A DNA stretch of 64,000 nucleotides from Pseudacidovorax sp. RU35E (GTDB lineage Bacteria > Pseudomonadota > Gammaproteobacteria > Burkholderiales > Burkholderiaceae_C): contig NZ_FTMY01000013.1 of NCBI RefSeq assembly GCF_900156165.1, positions 1-64,000 on the forward strand, given 5' to 3'. The translations under genes and the position numbers were made by a program. The notes beneath the pieces are model-generated. The model saw only the letters and a list, made by a program, of their open reading frames with translations, made no database searches and was not told the DNA's origin. This document shows, in pieces, positions 61,019-64,000 of this stretch. Each line of letters opens with the position of its first letter. Position 1 is the stretch's first letter.

Positions 61019-63162
61019 TGGACGGTCAGGCGCCAGTTGCCGATCAGGTTGAACGGGGCCCAGAAGAAGGGGTGCGCCATCTTGGGATCGCGCAGCACCG
61101 CCAGCTGGCCGGCCTGCATGGCCTGCTGCAGGTCGCGGCCCTTGGCGAGCTCGCCGTAGAGCGTGCTCATGAGCACCGCGGTGGCGTCGTCCGATACCGG
61201 CCACAGCGAGGCGATCAGGCTGCTGCTGCCGGCCGACAGGAAGGAGCGAGTGAAGCCCAGCACCTCGTCGCCCGAGGCGATGCGGCCCAGGCCCGATTCG
61301 CAGGCCGAGAGCGTGACCAGCGCGGTGCCCTGCATGGGCAGCTCCAGGATCTCGTGCGCCTCCAGGAAGTTCTGGCGCCCGTTCTCGTTGGCCAGGAGGA
61401 TGCGCGAATAGAGCGGGTCGACCTGGTCGGCCTCGGCATGGGCGGCCACGTGCACCAGCGGCGAGCCGCCTGCCGCCTGGCGGAACTGCGTCTTGGTGGC
61501 CTGCGCGCCCATGTAGACGGTGTGGCGCGGAAAGAGCTGCTCCAGCCGCTGGACCTCGGCCACCGAGCCCGGCAGGTCGTACTTGTCCTCGATGCGCGGA
61601 TTGCCGAAGGCCGTCAGGCGGCCGTCCACGCGCGGCGTGCGGCGCGCCAGCTGCACCGCGATGCTCATGGAGGGCGCGACCGACACCGGGTTGGTCTCGA
61701 TCAGGTAGCGGCCGTTGGTGCGCAGCGCCTGGAAGGGCAAATAGTGCAGCGGGCCGTGCGGCACCACCACGATGCGCTGGCCGGGCTGCAGGCCCAGCGG
61801 ACCGATGAGCGCCGCGCCCATCTTGTCGGCATTGCCGATGGCGGTGCGCCGGCCGCGCACCACAGAGTTGCGGAAGGTGTCGACCAGCTCCACCAGCTCG
61901 TCGCGGCGGATCGGCAGGCTCTGGCTGCGCACCTCGGTGCTGCTCACCACCCACACCTGCAGCCGGTCCGGCAGTGCGTGGTACTGCACCAGGCGCTCGT
62001 CGGGCGCCAGCGTGGCCTGCAGGCTGGGGAGGTCGACCACGGTGGTGGCCTGCGTGGCCAGCTGGGCACGGCCGCGCACGGCGTCGAGCAGCGCGCGCGA
62101 GCGGCTGTGCTCGCTCACCTCGAAGGCCCGGCGCGGCTCACCCATGTCGGCATACAGGCCTACGGCGCGCTCGAAGAGCTGCTGCAGGTCGGAGAACACG
62201 CCCATCTTGAATTCGTCGCTGCGAAAGCGCGCGCGCACGCCGTCCACGCCCGAGAGGGCCCGGTCCAGCGCCTGTGCGGCCTCGGCCTTGCGGCCCAGCG
62301 CCAGTTCGCTGCGGGCCACGCCGTCCCAGGCCCAGAGCTGGAAGTAGCCGGCGTCGGTGCCGGCGCGGCGCGTGGTGAGCTGCTGGAACAGCGCGCGCGC
62401 CTCGGCCGGCTTGCCTTCGGCCAGCAGCAGGTTGGCGCGGGTGCGGTCCACCTGCGCCGTCAGCGAGGCGTCGCGCTGCGGCGGCAGGCTGTCGAGCAGC
62501 TGGCGCGCGCGGGTCAGGTCCTCGGGCTTGCCGCTGTCGATGAGGGCATTGGCCAGCGAGGCCTGCACCAGCGGCGCATAACGCGGCGAGCTGGCGGCCA
62601 GCGCCTGGTCGTAGTTGCGGATGGCGCCGGCCAGGTCGCCGCGGCGCGCGTCCACGTCGCCCAGCACCTTGAGCGCGGGCCCGCGGATGAGCTGCGGCTC
62701 GCGCGTGGGCAACTGCAGGGCCTCGCGGGCGAACTGCTCGGCCTTCTCCAGCTGGCCGGCATAGCTGTAGACGATGGCCAGGTCGCGCTTGGCGGCGGCC
62801 AGCAGGGCCGGGTCCTGCGTGGCGCCAGCCAGGTGCAGCGCCTTGCTGGCGGCGCGCACGCTCTGGCGGAAGTCGCCCGCCTCGGCCAGCGACACGGCTT
62901 GGCTGCAGTACTGGTAGGCGCTGAGCTTGACCTTGTCCTGCGAGTACAGGATGGCGCCCTCCTGCGTGAGGGCCAGCAGTGTGTCCGAGTCGGCCAGCCG
63001 GGCCTGCTCCTGCTGGCTGGCGGCGGCCTCGGCATCGGGCGCGGCGGCCTGCGCCCAGGCGCCCGTGGCCGGCCAGGCACAGGCCAGGGCCACGGCCCAG
63101 GCGCCCCATGCGGTGCGGCGGCGGCCGGCGCCCCCGGCCGGCTTCTGCATCTTGCGTTCCAT
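61015..63162 (-). CDS. Exported CHAT-domain protease with TPR repeats
   Basis: A 715-residue protein. A signal peptide (about 1-38, ending AWA-Q) precedes a TPR/helical-repeat region (about 80-360) and a C-terminal CHAT domain (about 410-715). The caspase-type dyad is His575 in HVAAHAEAD and Cys621 in LSACESG, followed by SLIASLWPVSDDAT. It is translationally coupled to tpsB. In the envelope it might process TpsA or its partners; this is inference. The ATG at 63162 is preferred over an in-frame GTG ten codons upstream. Confidence 0.88.
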   Translation of the reverse strand: MERKMQKPAGGAGRRRTAWGAWAVALACAWPATGAWAQAAAPDAEAAASQQEQARLADSDTLLALTQEGAILYSQDKVKLSAYQYCSQAVSLAEAGDFRQSVRAASKALHLAGATQDPALLAAAKRDLAIVYSYAGQLEKAEQFAREALQLPTREPQLIRGPALKVLGDVDARRGDLAGAIRNYDQALAASSPRYAPLVQASLANALIDSGKPEDLTRARQLLDSLPPQRDASLTAQVDRTRANLLLAEGKPAEARALFQQLTTRRAGTDAGYFQLWAWDGVARSELALGRKAEAAQALDRALSGVDGVRARFRSDEFKMGVFSDLQQLFERAVGLYADMGEPRRAFEVSEHSRSRALLDAVRGRAQLATQATTVVDLPSLQATLAPDERLVQYHALPDRLQVWVVSSTEVRSQSLPIRRDELVELVDTFRNSVVRGRRTAIGNADKMGAALIGPLGLQPGQRIVVVPHGPLHYLPFQALRTNGRYLIETNPVSVAPSMSIAVQLARRTPRVDGRLTAFGNPRIEDKYDLPGSVAEVQRLEQLFPRHTVYMGAQATKTQFRQAAGGSPLVHVAAHAEADQVDPLYSRILLANENGRQNFLEAHEILELPMQGTALVTLSACESGLGRIASGDEVLGFTRSFLSAGSSSLIASLWPVSDDATAVLMSTLYGELAKGRDLQQAMQAGQLAVLRDPKMAHPFFWAPFNLIGNWRLTVQ

Positions 63163-63252
63163 TCGACCCCCAGGCGTCCGGCCGTGGGGCACGCCAGGGC
63201 GGCGGGCCCCGCAGGCGCAGGATGCGGCCTGTCCGTCGGACGTCGTCGGGGC

Positions 63253-63298
63253 AGTCTAGGAACGGGCCCGCGCGGGGCCTATTTGCAGGAAGGTCTAG
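63253..63298 (-). promoter_or_regulatory. Candidate promoter region of the CHAT-tpsB-tpsA operon
   Basis: On the minus strand CTAGACCTTCC (63298-63288), related to the CTAGGCCCTTC site before tssK, is followed by CCTAGACT, whose TAGACT (63258-63253) may be a -10 box. No -35 match is present, as is usual for activator-dependent promoters. It lies 90-136 bases before the CHAT start. Confidence 0.3.
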
Positions 63299-63334
63299 GG
63301 CGAACGGCGTAGGGGCGGGCCGCGCCTGGGCCGC

Positions 63335-63850
63335 TCAGGCCGCCACGCGGTGGCGCACCGGGCCGGCGCGCTGCTCGACCGCCTGGCGCAGCGGCTGGCA
63401 CAGGCCGAGCATGAAGGCCGCCTCGGCCACCACGAACAGAGGCCCGATCAACAGGCCTACCAGGTCGTCCACGAAGGCGGGCTTGCGGCCCTCGTACCAA
63501 TGGCCGACGAACTGGATGGCCCAGCCGACCACGAAGCCGCCGATCCCGACGGCCATCCATTGCGCCGTGGGCAGCGCCGCGGCCCAGTCGCCAAACCACA
63601 GCGCCAGGGCGAGCAACGCGGCCATGACGGCGCCGAAGCGCAGGTCCAGCCGCAGGTAGTACGCCATCGCCAGCAGGCTGGCGATGACCGCGGGCGTGAG
63701 CGACAGTCCGGCCAGCATGAAGCCGGGCCGCGACAGCAGCACGACGACCGCCAGGACGATCAGGGGAACGCCGACGAAATGCGTGGCGATGTTGCGCGGG
63801 TCCCTGTGGTAGCCCGCATAGGTGGCCAGTTGCTCGGTCAGTGTCTTCAT
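63335..63850 (-). CDS. Mpo1/DUF962-type membrane protein
   Basis: A 171-residue protein with about four hydrophobic segments. The family features are YAGYHRDPRNIATHFVGVPL (start region; conserved His residues) and IQFVGHWYEGRKPA in the second half. Yeast Mpo1 is an Fe-dependent dioxygenase in fatty-acid alpha-oxidation; bacterial relatives are little studied. An upstream in-frame extension is non-conserved, so the ATG at 63850 is chosen. It is probably independent of the CHAT operon, 172 bases away. Confidence 0.85.
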   Translation of the reverse strand: MKTLTEQLATYAGYHRDPRNIATHFVGVPLIVLAVVVLLSRPGFMLAGLSLTPAVIASLLAMAYYLRLDLRFGAVMAALLALALWFGDWAAALPTAQWMAVGIGGFVVGWAIQFVGHWYEGRKPAFVDDLVGLLIGPLFVVAEAAFMLGLCQPLRQAVEQRAGPVRHRVAA

Positions 63851-63946
63851 CGTTGTCTCCGTGGCGCAATGCAGCGATGCTAGGGCGAGCCTCCCGCGCG
63901 CCACTGTCGGCTGCCGGACACAAGGCGCCCGACGCCCTCCCGATCC

Positions 63947-64000
63947 ATGAACGACGACACCTGGCACCGCATCGCCGCCAGCGGCGGCTGGTTCAAGGCC
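63947..64000 (+). CDS. Start of an unidentified gene, cut by the window edge
   Basis: An ATG at 63947 opens 18 codons that run to the edge; the peptide begins MNDDTWHRIAASGGWFKA. The gene diverges from the Mpo1-like gene across a 96-base gap. The short start is reminiscent of some Crp/Fnr-type regulators, but there is too little sequence to identify it. Confidence 0.4.
   Translation, partial: MNDDTWHRIAASGGWFKA

Overview
The window is high-GC DNA with very strong third-position G/C bias, so long open frames appear on both strands and most are shadows. Gene families and order (tRNA-Tyr-Gly-Thr-tuf, trpE-trpG-...-trpD-trpC, a large type VI secretion locus, a two-partner secretion operon) point to a betaproteobacterium of the order Burkholderiales, most likely Comamonadaceae (Variovorax/Acidovorax-like). 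This assignment is inferred from gene content and was not tested by a search.

Layout. 1-546: 5' end of tuf with the tRNA-Thr, tRNA-Gly and tRNA-Tyr genes upstream, all on the minus strand. 687-1805: a plus-strand patatin phospholipase. 1827-9245: a minus-strand tryptophan block (gph, a candidate trp leader peptide, trpE, trpG, ltaE, lysE-type exporter, trpD, trpC, ung) with a threonine aldolase and an amino-acid exporter embedded in the trp genes. 9308-9982: a NarL/LuxR-type response regulator that borders the secretion locus.

10227-53017: a complete type VI secretion system (T6SS). Plus-strand genes are a small TssL-like and a P-loop-less TssM-like pair, then tssA-tssB-tssC-hcp, ending at a strong terminator. 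The rest is almost entirely minus strand, read from tssK at 53017 down to 16331: tssK, tssL (OmpA type), tssM, tagF, a Ser/Thr kinase, an MltA-type lytic transglycosylase, a sigma-like/anti-sigma-like pair, an exported caspase-fold protease, a divergent Hcp-like protein, tagJ, tssE, tssF, tssG, clpV, a PI-PLC-like candidate effector, a TPR methyltransferase, vgrG, a DUF2169/pentapeptide/DUF3540/DUF4150 cassette, then fha and a PP2C phosphatase. All thirteen core Tss components are present, together with the threonine-phosphorylation control set (kinase, phosphatase, FHA protein, TagF). Two copies of a roughly 190-bp intergenic repeat with a covarying hairpin sit between tagJ and the hcp-like gene and between tssM and tssL.

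53018-53672 is the longest non-coding stretch. It holds a tssK 5'-UTR hairpin, a G-quadruplex motif and a 337-bp element with terminal inverted repeats. 53673-63162 is a minus-strand operon reading CHAT protease, TpsB transporter, TpsA exoprotein. The window closes with an Mpo1/DUF962-type membrane protein and the first 18 codons of a divergent plus-strand gene.

Together the T6SS (contact-dependent delivery, candidate phospholipase cargo) and the TPS operon (large secreted or surface beta-helix protein plus exported protease) form a contiguous 50-kb cell-envelope interaction island. A LuxR-type regulator, a possible sigma/anti-sigma pair and kinase/phosphatase signalling are its plausible controls.
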